Positions 26,223 to 35,115 of a stretch of 64,000 nt of DNA are shown piece by piece. A model generated the notes under the pieces. The model ran no database searches. It had not been told where the DNA came from and worked only from the letters and a program-made list of their open reading frames with translations. How positions within the stretch are numbered: the stretch's first letter is position 1; each line of letters begins with the position of its first letter. The stretch is from Blastomonas fulva (GTDB lineage: Bacteria > Pseudomonadota > Alphaproteobacteria > Sphingomonadales > Sphingomonadaceae), in NCBI RefSeq assembly GCF_003431825.1, contig NZ_CP020083.1, positions 2,022,501-2,086,500 of the forward strand. The letters are read 5' to 3'. The position numbers and the translations under genes were made by a program.

Positions 26223-27353
26223 CTACCCCGCCCCAGCCCGCTCGCCGTGCCCCAGCGCGAGGTAGCTGTCCGACTGCATTTCCATCAGCCGCGAGATCGT
26301 GCGATCGAACTCGAACCTTCCGTCGCCGCTCGAATAAAGGTCCATCGGCTCGGCATCGGCAGACGCGATCAGCTTGACCTTCATCTCGTAGAGCGCGTCG
26401 ATCAGCGTCACGAAGCGCGCGGCCTCGTTGCGGTTTTCGGGGCCGAGTTGCGGAATGCCGACCAGGAACACGGTGTGGTAGCGCCGCGCGATGGCGAGAT
26501 AGTCGGGCGCGCCGCGGGCTTCGGTGCAGAGCTTCTTGAACGAGAATACCGCAACGCCCTTCAGCGACTTGGGCACGTGGATGCTGCGCCCGCCGCTGAT
26601 CGCAACCTCGCCGCTGGGCACGTGCGCGGCATCATCGGGCGAGTAATCGGTCATCCGGAAGAAGGCTTCGCGCAGGGCAGCTGTGGCGGCGGGGCCGTTG
26701 GGGACGTGCCAGGTATTGGTGCCCGAAAGGCGCTCGAGCCGGTAGTCGGTCGGGCCGTTCAAGGATTGCACGTCGAGCCGCTGGTTGATGAGCGCGATGA
26801 AGGGCAGGAAATGCTCGCGGTTGAGCCCGTCCTTGTAGAGGTCGTCCGGCGGGCGGTTGGAGGTGGCGACAACGGTGACGCCCGATTCGATGATCGCGGT
26901 GAACAGCCGCGACATGATCATGGCGTCCGCAGAGTTGTTGACCACCATCTCGTCGAACGCGATCAGCCGGTAATTGTCGCTGAACTGTTTTGCCACTGGC
27001 GGGATCGGATCGCCCTGCATCTTGTCGCGCTCGACCCGCAGCCGCGCGTGGATGTCCTGCATGAACTCGTGAAAGTGGACGCGGATCTTGCGCTGGATAT
27101 CGACCGATTCGTAGAACAGGTCCATCAGCATCGATTTGCCGCGCCCGACGCCGCCGAACATGTAGAGCCCGCGCACCGGCTGCGGCTGGGGCTGCATCGC
27201 CATCAGTCGCCACAGCAGCGATCCACGCGGCGGCACGGCCTGTAGCGCATCCTGCATTGCCTGCAATCGTACCGCGGCGGCGCGCTGGTCGGGATCGGGA
27301 CGCAGTTCGCCTGCGGTGACCAGCGCGTCATAGCGGGCGAGCGTGCCGGTCAT
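26223..27353 (-). CDS. zapE: Cell division ATPase ZapE (AFG1-like)
   Basis: A 376-residue AFG1-type P-loop ATPase. Walker A is GGVGRGKSML (residues 67-76) and Walker B is IAFDEM (Asp134/Glu135). Sensor-like VVATSNRPPDDLY and the C-terminal SFKKLCTEARGAPDYLAIAR segment are typical. In E. coli ZapE acts on the Z-ring late in division; mitochondrial AFG1 homologues act in protein quality control. Its start overlaps the thioesterase stop by ATGA, placing it third in an sdhB-thioesterase-zapE unit. No unusual features. Confidence 0.95.
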   Translation of the reverse strand: MTGTLARYDALVTAGELRPDPDQRAAAVRLQAMQDALQAVPPRGSLLWRLMAMQPQPQPVRGLYMFGGVGRGKSMLMDLFYESVDIQRKIRVHFHEFMQDIHARLRVERDKMQGDPIPPVAKQFSDNYRLIAFDEMVVNNSADAMIMSRLFTAIIESGVTVVATSNRPPDDLYKDGLNREHFLPFIALINQRLDVQSLNGPTDYRLERLSGTNTWHVPNGPAATAALREAFFRMTDYSPDDAAHVPSGEVAISGGRSIHVPKSLKGVAVFSFKKLCTEARGAPDYLAIARRYHTVFLVGIPQLGPENRNEAARFVTLIDALYEMKVKLIASADAEPMDLYSSGDGRFEFDRTISRLMEMQSDSYLALGHGERAGAG

Positions 27354-27880
27354 GACGGTGATCCGCTGCGTGCACCGATCTTGCGACCCGGCATCTTGCG
27401 GATCGTGCCGGTATAAGCGCAGATGCTGATGCCCTGCTGCTTGACCAGTCCGCGCAGGAACAGCATCCGCCCGGTTTCCTTGATGATCTCGACCTCGCAG
27501 TCCATCGGTACGCCCACCTTGCCGGCGCCCACGAAGTGTGTGCTGAGGTCAAGCGTCACGCCCGGGCCTTCGCGCAGCGATCCGTTGAGCCGTGCGCAGA
27601 CGAACATCGAGATATCCACCTGGGTCAGGATCGCGCCGCCATGGACGTTGTCGGCAAGGTTGCCTTGCAGGTGGCCGGGGACGGTGCGCACGACGACGGT
27701 GCCGTCCGCGCGTTGCATCACCGACATCGGCCCCAGAGTGCTGTTGTAGCGGCCTTTTTCTCGCAGCTCCCACCGCATCCAGCCCGGGTGGTCCGGGTCT
27801 GGTCCGAGGGCAAATTCATCAGGCAATACGCCGTCCAGAACCAAAGGCGAGTCTGCGTCCACCGGGAGAGGGACAATCAA
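27350..27880 (-). CDS. PaaI-type hotdog thioesterase
   Basis: A protein of about 176 residues with a hotdog-fold thioesterase core: HLQGNLADNVHGGAILTQVDISMF carries the HGG motif near the helix, followed by TLDLSTHFVGAGKVGVPMDCEVEI. This family hydrolyses acyl-CoA thioesters, often aromatic or medium-chain. The start is uncertain. No ATG is available after the sdhB stop; a TTG at 27880 lies 6 bases past it and a GTG at 27862 is the alternative. The frame remains open into sdhB but that part is clearly sdhB read out of frame. It overlaps zapE by 4 bases. Confidence 0.8.
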   Translation of the reverse strand: MIVPLPVDADSPLVLDGVLPDEFALGPDPDHPGWMRWELREKGRYNSTLGPMSVMQRADGTVVVRTVPGHLQGNLADNVHGGAILTQVDISMFVCARLNGSLREGPGVTLDLSTHFVGAGKVGVPMDCEVEIIKETGRMLFLRGLVKQQGISICAYTGTIRKMPGRKIGARSGSPS

Positions 27881-27885
27881 ACCGG

Positions 27886-28668
27886 TCAGACGTGCCGTTC
27901 GACCTGCATCTTCTTGATCTCGGCGATCGCGCGCGCGGGGTTGAGGCCCTTGGGGCAGACGTTGGCGCAGTTCATGATCGTGTGGCACCGATAGAGGCGG
28001 AAGGGATCTTCCAGCTCGTCGAGCCGCTCACCGGTCATCTCGTCGCGGCTGTCGGCGAGCCAGCGATAGGCCTGCAGCAGGATGGCGGGGCCCAGGAACT
28101 TGTCCGAGTTCCACCAGTAGCTCGGGCAGCTGGTCGAGCAGCACGCGCACAGGATGCACTCGTAAAGGCCGTCGAGCTTGGCGCGGTCGGCGGGCGACTG
28201 CAGCCGCTCCTTGCCCGAGGGCACCGGCGTCACGGTCTGCAGCCAGGGGCGGATCGAGGCATACTGCGCGTAGAAATGGCTGAAATCGGGGACCAGATCC
28301 TTGATCACGTCCATGTGCGGCAGCGGGGTGATGCGCACCTCGCCCTTGCAATCCTCGATCGCGGTGGTGCAGGCCAGGCCATTGCGGCCGTTGATGTTCA
28401 TCGAGCACGAGCCGCAGATCCCCTCCCGGCACGAGCGGCGGAAGGTCAGCGTCGAGTCCTGCTCGGACTTCATCTTGATCAGCGCGTCGAGCACCATCGG
28501 GCCGCAATCGTCCAGATCGATGTCGAACGTGTCGTAACGCGGGTTCTCGCCGCTGTCGGGATCATAGCGATAGACCTTGAATTTCTTGGTCCGGCCCCCG
28601 GTCTTCGCCTGAAACGCCTGGCCCTTGCCAGTGATCTTGCTGTTCGCCGGAAGCGTAAAGGTAGCCAT
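27886..28668 (-). CDS. sdhB: Succinate dehydrogenase iron-sulphur subunit
   Basis: A 260-residue SdhB. Three iron-sulphur clusters are accounted for: the [2Fe-2S] ligands Cys80, Cys85, Cys88 and Cys100; the [4Fe-4S] set Cys171, Cys174, Cys177 with the distal Cys238; and the [3Fe-4S] set Cys181, Cys228 and Cys234. It carries electrons from SdhA to the quinone site of complex II at the inner membrane. No sdhC, sdhD or sdhA is adjacent: upstream is the toxin-antitoxin pair, downstream a thioesterase and zapE. The ATG at 28668 gives the standard N-terminus. Confidence 0.97.
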   Translation of the reverse strand: MATFTLPANSKITGKGQAFQAKTGGRTKKFKVYRYDPDSGENPRYDTFDIDLDDCGPMVLDALIKMKSEQDSTLTFRRSCREGICGSCSMNINGRNGLACTTAIEDCKGEVRITPLPHMDVIKDLVPDFSHFYAQYASIRPWLQTVTPVPSGKERLQSPADRAKLDGLYECILCACCSTSCPSYWWNSDKFLGPAILLQAYRWLADSRDEMTGERLDELEDPFRLYRCHTIMNCANVCPKGLNPARAIAEIKKMQVERHV

Positions 28669-28795
28669 GGAAATCCCTCGTCAATCTGTGCGTCCAGCGC
28701 CTAGATAGACACTTTAGCGCGCAGGCTCAACGGCAGAAGGGGAGCGGGTGCGAAAAAGGTGCGGCTTGCCAAGCTTGTGATGTTGCACGCTGGAC

Positions 28796-28820
28796 GACTA
28801 TACGGAAAAGCCGTATAGTC
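28796..28820. promoter_or_regulatory. Perfect operator palindrome of the brnT toxin-antitoxin locus
   Basis: GACTATACGG (28796-28805) and CCGTATAGTC (28811-28820) are perfect inverted 10-mers with a 5-base spacer AAAAG. The right arm ends 2 bases before the toxin start codon, so a bound repressor would block transcription or initiation. This is the typical place for an autoregulatory toxin-antitoxin operator. Confidence 0.75.
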
Positions 28821-28822
28821 GA

Positions 28823-29113
28823 ATGATGGGGCCGGCGCTGAAATTCGACTGGGACGATGACAAGGCGTCATCGAATGTCGCCAAGCACGGCATCGGCTTC
28901 GAATATGCAGTGCGCGTCTTTCTCGATGCGGATCGCGTGGATTTCGACGTGTCACGCAGCGAGGATGGCGAAGAGCGCCGCAAGACCGTGGGCATGATCG
29001 AGCAGCGACTGTTCGCGGTGGTGTATACCGAGCGGCCAAACTCGATCCGCATCATCTCCGCAAGGCGCTGCAATGGAAAGGAACAAAGACGATATGGCAC
29101 GTTTCAAGCTTGA
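28823..29113 (+). CDS. brnT: BrnT-family ribonuclease toxin
   Basis: A 96-residue protein with the BrnT pattern: FDWDDDKASSNVAKHGIGFEYAVRVFLD at residues 8-35, then a beta strand with EERRKTVGMIEQRLFAVVYT and the C-terminal RIISARRCNGKEQRRY. BrnT is a RelE-fold endoribonuclease that halts translation. The start lies immediately after an operator palindrome with almost no leader. Two tandem ATGs (28823 and 28826) are possible and neither has a Shine-Dalgarno, suggesting leaderless translation. It overlaps the downstream antitoxin gene by 20 bases. Confidence 0.88.
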   Translation: MMGPALKFDWDDDKASSNVAKHGIGFEYAVRVFLDADRVDFDVSRSEDGEERRKTVGMIEQRLFAVVYTERPNSIRIISARRCNGKEQRRYGTFQA

Positions 29114-29441
29114 TCCTGCGCACCCACCCGTTCTGGATGCCGACACGGCAGCGCGGCTTGATGCGATGACCGATGCCGATCTGACCGCACAGGCGCTGAG
29201 CGACCCGGACAATCTGCCACTCACGGAAGAGGAGCTTGCACGGCTGGCATCCGCGCGCAGGGTGCGGTCGGTCCGCGCGCGGACAGGGCTCAGCCAGCAA
29301 CGCTTTGCTGACACCTACAGGATCAACATCGCCCGGCTGCGCGATCTCGAACAGGGACGAACGCGCGCCGACAGCGCGTTGCTTGCCTATCTTGCGGTGA
29401 TCGAGGGAGAGCCTGAGGCGGTGTTGCGCGCCTTGGGGTGA
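29094..29441 (+). CDS. HTH (XRE-type) antitoxin partner of BrnT
   Basis: A 115-residue protein. The N-terminal half (about residues 1-55) is acidic and extended, with DADTAARLDAMTDADLTAQALSDPDNLPLTEEEL, suited to wrapping the toxin. The C-terminal half (about 60-115) is a helix-turn-helix, SVRARTGLSQQRFADTYRINIARLRDLEQGRTRAD. Classical BrnA antitoxins use a ribbon-helix-helix domain instead. The ATG at 29094 is preferred because AAAGGAAC lies upstream; one at 29073 is in frame. The protein probably binds the palindrome at 28796-28820. Its stop abuts the stop of the convergent ATP-grasp gene with no spacing. Confidence 0.82.
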   Translation: MARFKLDPAHPPVLDADTAARLDAMTDADLTAQALSDPDNLPLTEEELARLASARRVRSVRARTGLSQQRFADTYRINIARLRDLEQGRTRADSALLAYLAVIEGEPEAVLRALG

Positions 29442-30449
29442 TTACCCCATCAGCCCATGGCTCCGCAGGCTCTCTGCGACGATCGTCTCGATCAGCTGTT
29501 CCTGGGTCCATCCGGCGCGGACGGCGGAGCGGCCGAAGACCTTTTGCGACCACAGGTTGCAGTTGAGGTTGACCTCGAGGAAGTTGAGTTCGCCCTTGTC
29601 CTGGTCCAGCCGAAACTCGTAGCGGCCATAGTCGAACGGCACGAACTCCTGCGCGAGGTTGGCGGTGTGCCCGGCGATGGCGGCCTCGAAGGGCGAACCA
29701 TCGAAGTCGACCAGTTCGTACTTGCTGGCACGTTCGACCAGATCGCGCTTTTCCCAATAGGTGCGCAGATGGGTCGGATCGGCCTGCTCGAACAGCATCA
29801 TCGGCAGGATCACGGGTTTGCCGTGGATGGTCACCACCGGCACCTCGACATCGCTGCCGGTAAGGAACGGCTCGACGATCGCGTCATGGCCTTCCTCGTG
29901 GATCGCGGCCACCGCGTCGCGCACGCCGGCCCAGTCGCCCGCGTCGCGCACGCCCCAGCTCGCCGACGAGGCGTTGGGCTTGATCACCATGCGCTCGGCC
30001 ATCGGGCAGAGCTTCTCGTCGACCGGGCCGCCCTTGCGATAGATCGCCCAGTCCGCCGTCGGCAGGCCGCGCGCGCGCGCCACCAGCTTGGAGAGATGCT
30101 TGTCATCGGACAGGCCGCGCAGGATCGGGCTGCCGCCGAGATAGGGCAGGTTCCTGCGGTTGCAAAGCAAGGGCACCAGCATCTCGGAATTGACGAACCC
30201 GCCGCGGTTGAGCAGCGAGAAGACAAAGTCGACCTCAGGCGGATCGAACAGCATCGCGTACTGGTTGCCCACCTGCAGGTTGTCGAATAGCCCTTCCAGG
30301 ATGGTGCGCACCTCGTTGTGGTAGACCGCGTGGTTGCCGTCCTCGGGGTGTAGCGAGCCATCGCCCAGCGCATGCTTGGCGAGGAACAGGACCTTCAGCG
30401 TTTCGCGCGTCTTGGCATCGATGGTGAGCGGGGCAGGGTATTGGGTCAC
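29442..30449 (-). CDS. ATP-grasp ligase of unknown substrate
   Basis: A 335-residue protein with an ATP-grasp fold like D-alanine-D-alanine ligase. It has an N-terminal nucleotide-fold region, then MVIKPNASSASWGVRDAGDW (phosphate-binding loop, about residues 151-170), EPFLTGSDVEVPVVTIHGKPVI and the metal-binding end ELNFLEVNLNCNLWSQ. These enzymes activate a carboxylate as acyl-phosphate and join it to an amine. It is not a good Ddl and sits outside the mur cluster, so it probably makes another amide or peptide bond. It diverges from a PLP enzyme gene 156 bases away, and the two may form a pathway. Confidence 0.8.
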   Translation of the reverse strand: MTQYPAPLTIDAKTRETLKVLFLAKHALGDGSLHPEDGNHAVYHNEVRTILEGLFDNLQVGNQYAMLFDPPEVDFVFSLLNRGGFVNSEMLVPLLCNRRNLPYLGGSPILRGLSDDKHLSKLVARARGLPTADWAIYRKGGPVDEKLCPMAERMVIKPNASSASWGVRDAGDWAGVRDAVAAIHEEGHDAIVEPFLTGSDVEVPVVTIHGKPVILPMMLFEQADPTHLRTYWEKRDLVERASKYELVDFDGSPFEAAIAGHTANLAQEFVPFDYGRYEFRLDQDKGELNFLEVNLNCNLWSQKVFGRSAVRAGWTQEQLIETIVAESLRSHGLMG

Positions 30450-30605
30450 TGAAAAGGCACACTTTCGTTGTTCATCCGGGGGCCAGCAGCCCGGGCCGGG
30501 GTTCCTTCAGGCAGGGCGAATGACCCAAGACAACTTGCCATTGCGGCCAACACCCCTATAGGCGCGCCCATATCCGCTTCGGGGGCGCAGCGAAAGTACC
30601 GTTTG

Positions 30606-32075
30606 ATGGAACACGAACCAAACAAGGCTGTAAGCCACCTTCTGACGCTGGGCGGAGACGAGCGTATCGTCCCGGCGCATGCTGATGGCACCAACAAATA
30701 TCACTCCTCGCCGTTCCCGCGGCAGACGGTGACCTATGCGTCATCGACCGCGAACGACATTTCTGCGTCGGCGTTCGAGCACCTCACCGCATTCGTCGCG
30801 CACAACGGCATCACCCCGGACATGGCAGGCGCCGATTATGCGCGGCATCTCGATGCAGTGCGCGAGCGGCTCGCCAGGGCCTACAGCCTGCCATCGGGCA
30901 CCGACATCGCCTTTTCCGCATCGGGCACCGACCTGGAATACATCGCGCTGCAGGCCTTTGCCGGGCGCGCGCGCGGCGGCATCCACAATGTGCTGCTGGG
31001 CGCGGACGAGGTCGGCAGCGGTTGCATCCTGAGCGCGCACGGCCAGTATTTCGCCGCACAGACCGCCCTGGGTGTACCGACGACCAAGGGCACGCCGGTG
31101 CCGGGGCTGGCGCCTGTGTCGCTCACCGAAATTTCGGTACGCAACGGCTTTGGTGATGCCTTCGACAGCGGCGTTATCGTCGCTGGCATGCGCAGCGAGA
31201 TCGAGCGCGCGCTGGCGAACGATCAGTTCCCGCTGCTGCACGTGGTGCACGGGTCGAAGACGGGGCTTATCCTGCCGCATCTCGACGACATCGACGCGCT
31301 GATCGCGCGCTATGGGAACCGCATCGGCTTTGTCGTCGACGCGTGCCAGGCGCGGATCACCAGCGCGGCGATCGCGGCGTATCTGACGCGCGGCGCAGTG
31401 GTGCTGCTCACCGGATCCAAGTTCATGGGCGGGGCGCCGTTCTCGGGCTTCGCGCTGGTGCCGCAGGTGATCGCCGCGCGCATCGCGCCGCTGGGCGAGG
31501 GGATGGCGACGATCTTCCGCCGTGCAGAACTGCCAGCCCGCTGGGCGGGTGCCGATCAGCTCCCCGATGGCGGCAATGCCGGGCTCACGGTGCGTCTCGA
31601 GGCGGCGCTGTTCGAACTCGAGCGCTTCCAGGCGCTAGCGTTCAGCGATGTCGCCCGGATTATCGAACTGTTCCGCACCGCATCGCTGCAGTTGGTGGAG
31701 CGCATCGGCGGGGCGCGGGTGCTGCCCTATCCGATTGGGGATCGCGAGCAGGCGGGCAGCCACCCGATCGAGATGCGCACGCTGACCACGATAGACCTCA
31801 GCGGCGAAAGCGGCGCGATCGATTTCGAACGTGCCACCGCGATCCAGATGGCGATGATGGCGGCGTCGGTGCGGCTGGGTCAGCCGGTCAAATGCGCGCG
31901 GTTCCAGGGGCTGGACATGGCGGGCAAGGTCCGCGGGACGCTGCGCGTGGGGATTTCCATGCCGCAGATCGTGGCGCTGGCCGCGCTGCCCGCCGATGCT
32001 GCCGAACGCGCGTTGGCACAGGATATGGGCGCGATCGCCCAGGCGTTCGGCACCGCGCGCGCTGCGCTGGGCTGA
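30606..32075 (+). CDS. Fold-type I PLP-dependent enzyme of unknown function
   Basis: A 489-residue enzyme resembling class V aminotransferases and cysteine desulfurases. The cofactor lysine is Lys272 in LLTGSKFMGGAPFSGF and the pyridine-binding Asp is Asp245 in FVVDACQARI. The N-terminus HADGTNKYHSSPFPRQTVTYASSTAND and the SGTDLEYIALQAFAG segment (near residues 104-118) provide the phosphate and aromatic contacts. The GSKFMGGAPFSG context differs from SufS, IscS and kynureninase, so the reaction cannot be assigned. The frame is open 46 codons earlier, but the ATG at 30606 starts a plausible N-terminus. It diverges from the ATP-grasp ligase. Confidence 0.8.
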   Translation: MEHEPNKAVSHLLTLGGDERIVPAHADGTNKYHSSPFPRQTVTYASSTANDISASAFEHLTAFVAHNGITPDMAGADYARHLDAVRERLARAYSLPSGTDIAFSASGTDLEYIALQAFAGRARGGIHNVLLGADEVGSGCILSAHGQYFAAQTALGVPTTKGTPVPGLAPVSLTEISVRNGFGDAFDSGVIVAGMRSEIERALANDQFPLLHVVHGSKTGLILPHLDDIDALIARYGNRIGFVVDACQARITSAAIAAYLTRGAVVLLTGSKFMGGAPFSGFALVPQVIAARIAPLGEGMATIFRRAELPARWAGADQLPDGGNAGLTVRLEAALFELERFQALAFSDVARIIELFRTASLQLVERIGGARVLPYPIGDREQAGSHPIEMRTLTTIDLSGESGAIDFERATAIQMAMMAASVRLGQPVKCARFQGLDMAGKVRGTLRVGISMPQIVALAALPADAAERALAQDMGAIAQAFGTARAALG

Positions 32076-32125
32076 CGCCTTGCCCGGCCCGATGGGCTGA
32101 AATCATGAATTGAAAGGCGATCATC

Positions 32126-32161
32126 GGCGGTCGTTCCCGGATATGTCCGGGAACGACCGCC
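32126..32161. terminator. 16-bp perfect hairpin between convergent genes
   Basis: GGCGGTCGTTCCCGGA (32126-32141), loop TATG, then the exact complement (32146-32161). It lies between the stops of the PLP gene and rne, which converge. There is no strong U-tract on either side, so it acts either as a bidirectional terminator with auxiliary factors or as a 3'-end protector. Confidence 0.7.
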
Positions 32162-32184
32162 AATCGATCATTTGTGCCTCAGGC

Positions 32185-35115
32185 TCAGTTGCCGAAGGTG
32201 CGCTGCCACCAGCCGCGACGCGTCGGCTCGTTGCTTTCCGCAGCGGGCTGGCCTGCCGCAGGAGCCGCCTGAGCTACCGGCTGTGCGTCCGCATCATCCG
32301 CAGCCTTGGCCGCAGGTGCGGTGTCTGTCACCGCTTCGGACGGCGCTTCGGCCTTGGGCGCAGCCTTTTTGCGGGGTGCGCGCTTGGGCTTGGGCTTGGC
32401 TTCAGCTTCCGGTGCCGCTTCCGTGTCGGCCTCGGATGCTGCAGCAGCTTCGGGCTCTGCGGCAACCTCGGTCGCAGCTTCTGCTTCGGCTGCCGGCTTC
32501 TTGGCGCGAGACTTGCGCTTGGGCTTGGGCTTCTCGGCAGGCGCTTCAGCGGCGTCTTCGGTCTCGGGTGCAGCATCCGCGATCGCGACATCGGCATTGG
32601 CCGGTGACGCTTCGATCATGGGTGCAGCCTCGTCGGCCGATGCACCGCCGGCTTCGGCATCGCTCGATGCCTCGTCCGCTGCATCGCCGCCCGTATCACC
32701 TTCGCCGCCCTTGCGGGCACGACCACCGCGACGACCGCGCCGCGCACGGCGGGGCTTCGCTTCGCCGCCATCGTCCGTGGCAGTGGTCGCGTCGTCTGTG
32801 CCGGTGTCTTCGCGCTGGTCGTCGGTTTCACCCGTTGCCTCGGCGCCGGCTTCGCTGGCGAAATCCGCCTCGTTGCCATTGTCGTATGAGGCTTCGGTCT
32901 GAACCGGCTGGCCGTTCTCGTCGAGAGCGGTGTCGCCATCGCGCTTGCCGCGCTTGCCGCGACGGCGGCGGCGCCGCTTGGAGCGACCGCCTTCGCCTTC
33001 CTCGGCCGTGCGCTGCGAAGGCGCGCGTTCGGTCCGCTCTTCGCCATCTGCGCGTTCGGGGCGATCAGCACGTTCCGGACGGTCTGCCCGCTCGCCACGC
33101 TCGGAGCGGTCGCCACGATCGCCACGGTTGCCGCGATTTCCGCGATCACCCCGGCCGCGCCGCGGCGCTGCTTCTTCCTCTTCCTCGATCTCGTCGATCT
33201 CGTCTTCGATTTCCTCGTCGTCATCGTCATCGATGATCGGCTGGAAGGTGACGGTCTTTTCCGGACGCGGGCCGCTGGCGGTGACTTCCATCTTCGCGCC
33301 TTCATTCTCCCCATTGGGCAGAATTTCGATGCGCACGCCGAAGCGTTCCTCGATCTCGGCGAGATCGCGGCGCTTGTTGTTGAGCACGTAGATCGATGCT
33401 TCCTGGCTGGTGCGCAGCGTGATCAGGCTGCCATGGCCGCGCGCGGCCTCTTCTTCCAGCAGACGCAGCGCCGACAGGCCCGCCGACGATGCGGTCCGCA
33501 CCAGGCCGGTGCCGTCGCAATGCGGGCAGGTGCGGGTCGATGCCTCGAGCACGCCGGTGCGCAGGCGCTGGCGGCTCATTTCCATCAGGCCGAAGCCCGA
33601 GATGCGCCCGACCTGGATGCGCGCACGGTCGCTCTTCAGCGCATCGCGCATGGCCTTCTCGACCTTGCGGACGTTGTTGCCATATTCCATGTCGATGAAA
33701 TCGATGACGACAAGGCCAGCCATGTCGCGCAGGCGCAACTGACGGGCGATTTCGCGAGCGGCCTCGAGGTTGGTGCTGAGCGCGGTCTGCTCGATGCCGT
33801 GTTCCTTGGTGGAACGGCCCGAGTTGATGTCGATCGAAACGAGCGCTTCGGTCGGGTTGATCACCAGATAGCCGCCCGATTTGAGCTGGACGACCGGTTC
33901 GTACATCGCCGACAGCTGGTCCTCGGCGCCGTAACGCTGGAACATCGGCACCGGGTCGGCATAGCTCTTCACCCGGCGCGCATGGCTGGGCATCAGCAGC
34001 TTCATGAAGTCCTTGGCGGCGCGGTACCCCGCTTCGCCTTCGACCAGCACTTCCTCGATATCCCGGTTGTAGATGTCGCGGATCGCGCGCTTGATCAGAT
34101 CGCTGTCCGAGTGGATGATCTCGGGCGCCGACGCCTTCAGCGTCTTTTCGCGGATTTCGTCCCACAGGCGTGCGAGATAGTCGAAGTCGCGCTTGATCTC
34201 GGGCTTGGTGCGCGAAAGGCCGGCGGTGCGCACGATGCAGCCCATCGTGGTGGGCAGCTTCATCTCGGCGATGATTGTCTTCAGACGCTTGCGGTCCGAC
34301 GCGTTCGAGATCTTGCGGCTGATGCCGCCGCCGTGCGCGCTGTTGGGCATGAGCACGCAATAGCGGCCTGCGAGCGAGAGATAGGTGGTGAGCGCGGCGC
34401 CCTTGTTGCCGCGTTCTTCCTTGACGACCTGCACCAGCATCACCTGGCGACGCTGGATGACGTCCTGGATCTTGTAGCGGCGACGCAGCGCCATGCGGTT
34501 GGTGCGCGCCTCGTCGCTGGCCTTGGCCTTGCCGCCACGGCCATCGCGACGCTTGCGGCGACCCGAATTGCGGCCGTTGCCGTTGCCTTCGCCATCGCTC
34601 TCGCGCGCGTCCTCGGCGTTTTCGCCTTCGGAGTCGGACTCGCTGTCGCCTTCGCCTTCGCTCTCGCCATCGCTGTCACCCGACAGGGTTTCGGCGACGA
34701 TGGGCTCGTCATCGGCTTCGATCAGGCCGTCGTCGGACAGGCCGTCATTGTAGTCGGTGTCCTCGCCATGACCCGCGGCATCATCGGCCTCTTCCTCGGC
34801 AGCAAGCGCGTCGGCTTCTTCCTTGGCGTGACGGGCTTCTTCCGCGAGCAGGGCAATCTTGTCCTCGCGCGGAATCTGATAGTAGTCGGGATGGATTTCG
34901 GAAAAGGCGAGGAAGCCGTGGCGGTTGCCGCCATAGTCGACGAACGCTGCCTGCAGCGAAGGTTCGACCCGTGTTACCTTGGCAAGGTAGATATTGCCCT
35001 TGATCTGCTTGTGTTCGGCAGATTCGAAATCGAATTCCTCAATCCGGTTTCCCTTGAGCACCGCCACCCGGGTTTCTTCCTGGTGGCGCGCATCGATCAA
35101 CATGCGCGTTGTCAT
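32185..35115 (-). CDS. rne: Ribonuclease E
   Basis: A 976-residue RNase E. The N-terminus MTTRMLIDARHQEETRVAVLKG starts the RNase H-like and S1 regions. The S1 domain (from about residue 37) is interrupted by an acidic and then basic insert (about residues 85-200) with SDGESEGEGDSESDSEGEN, as known for alphaproteobacterial enzymes. The DNase I-like catalytic core follows with VVIDFIDMEYGNN, and the Zn-link CPHC (Cys530, Cys533) that joins subunits. The C-terminal third is disordered, with acidic, RGD/RNRGDRG and Ala/Lys-rich segments that scaffold the degradosome. It probably starts with GGAG at -12. The long divergent leader fits autoregulation. Confidence 0.97.
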   Translation of the reverse strand: MTTRMLIDARHQEETRVAVLKGNRIEEFDFESAEHKQIKGNIYLAKVTRVEPSLQAAFVDYGGNRHGFLAFSEIHPDYYQIPREDKIALLAEEARHAKEEADALAAEEEADDAAGHGEDTDYNDGLSDDGLIEADDEPIVAETLSGDSDGESEGEGDSESDSEGENAEDARESDGEGNGNGRNSGRRKRRDGRGGKAKASDEARTNRMALRRRYKIQDVIQRRQVMLVQVVKEERGNKGAALTTYLSLAGRYCVLMPNSAHGGGISRKISNASDRKRLKTIIAEMKLPTTMGCIVRTAGLSRTKPEIKRDFDYLARLWDEIREKTLKASAPEIIHSDSDLIKRAIRDIYNRDIEEVLVEGEAGYRAAKDFMKLLMPSHARRVKSYADPVPMFQRYGAEDQLSAMYEPVVQLKSGGYLVINPTEALVSIDINSGRSTKEHGIEQTALSTNLEAAREIARQLRLRDMAGLVVIDFIDMEYGNNVRKVEKAMRDALKSDRARIQVGRISGFGLMEMSRQRLRTGVLEASTRTCPHCDGTGLVRTASSAGLSALRLLEEEAARGHGSLITLRTSQEASIYVLNNKRRDLAEIEERFGVRIEILPNGENEGAKMEVTASGPRPEKTVTFQPIIDDDDDEEIEDEIDEIEEEEEAAPRRGRGDRGNRGNRGDRGDRSERGERADRPERADRPERADGEERTERAPSQRTAEEGEGGRSKRRRRRRGKRGKRDGDTALDENGQPVQTEASYDNGNEADFASEAGAEATGETDDQREDTGTDDATTATDDGGEAKPRRARRGRRGGRARKGGEGDTGGDAADEASSDAEAGGASADEAAPMIEASPANADVAIADAAPETEDAAEAPAEKPKPKRKSRAKKPAAEAEAATEVAAEPEAAAASEADTEAAPEAEAKPKPKRAPRKKAAPKAEAPSEAVTDTAPAAKAADDADAQPVAQAAPAAGQPAAESNEPTRRGWWQRTFGN

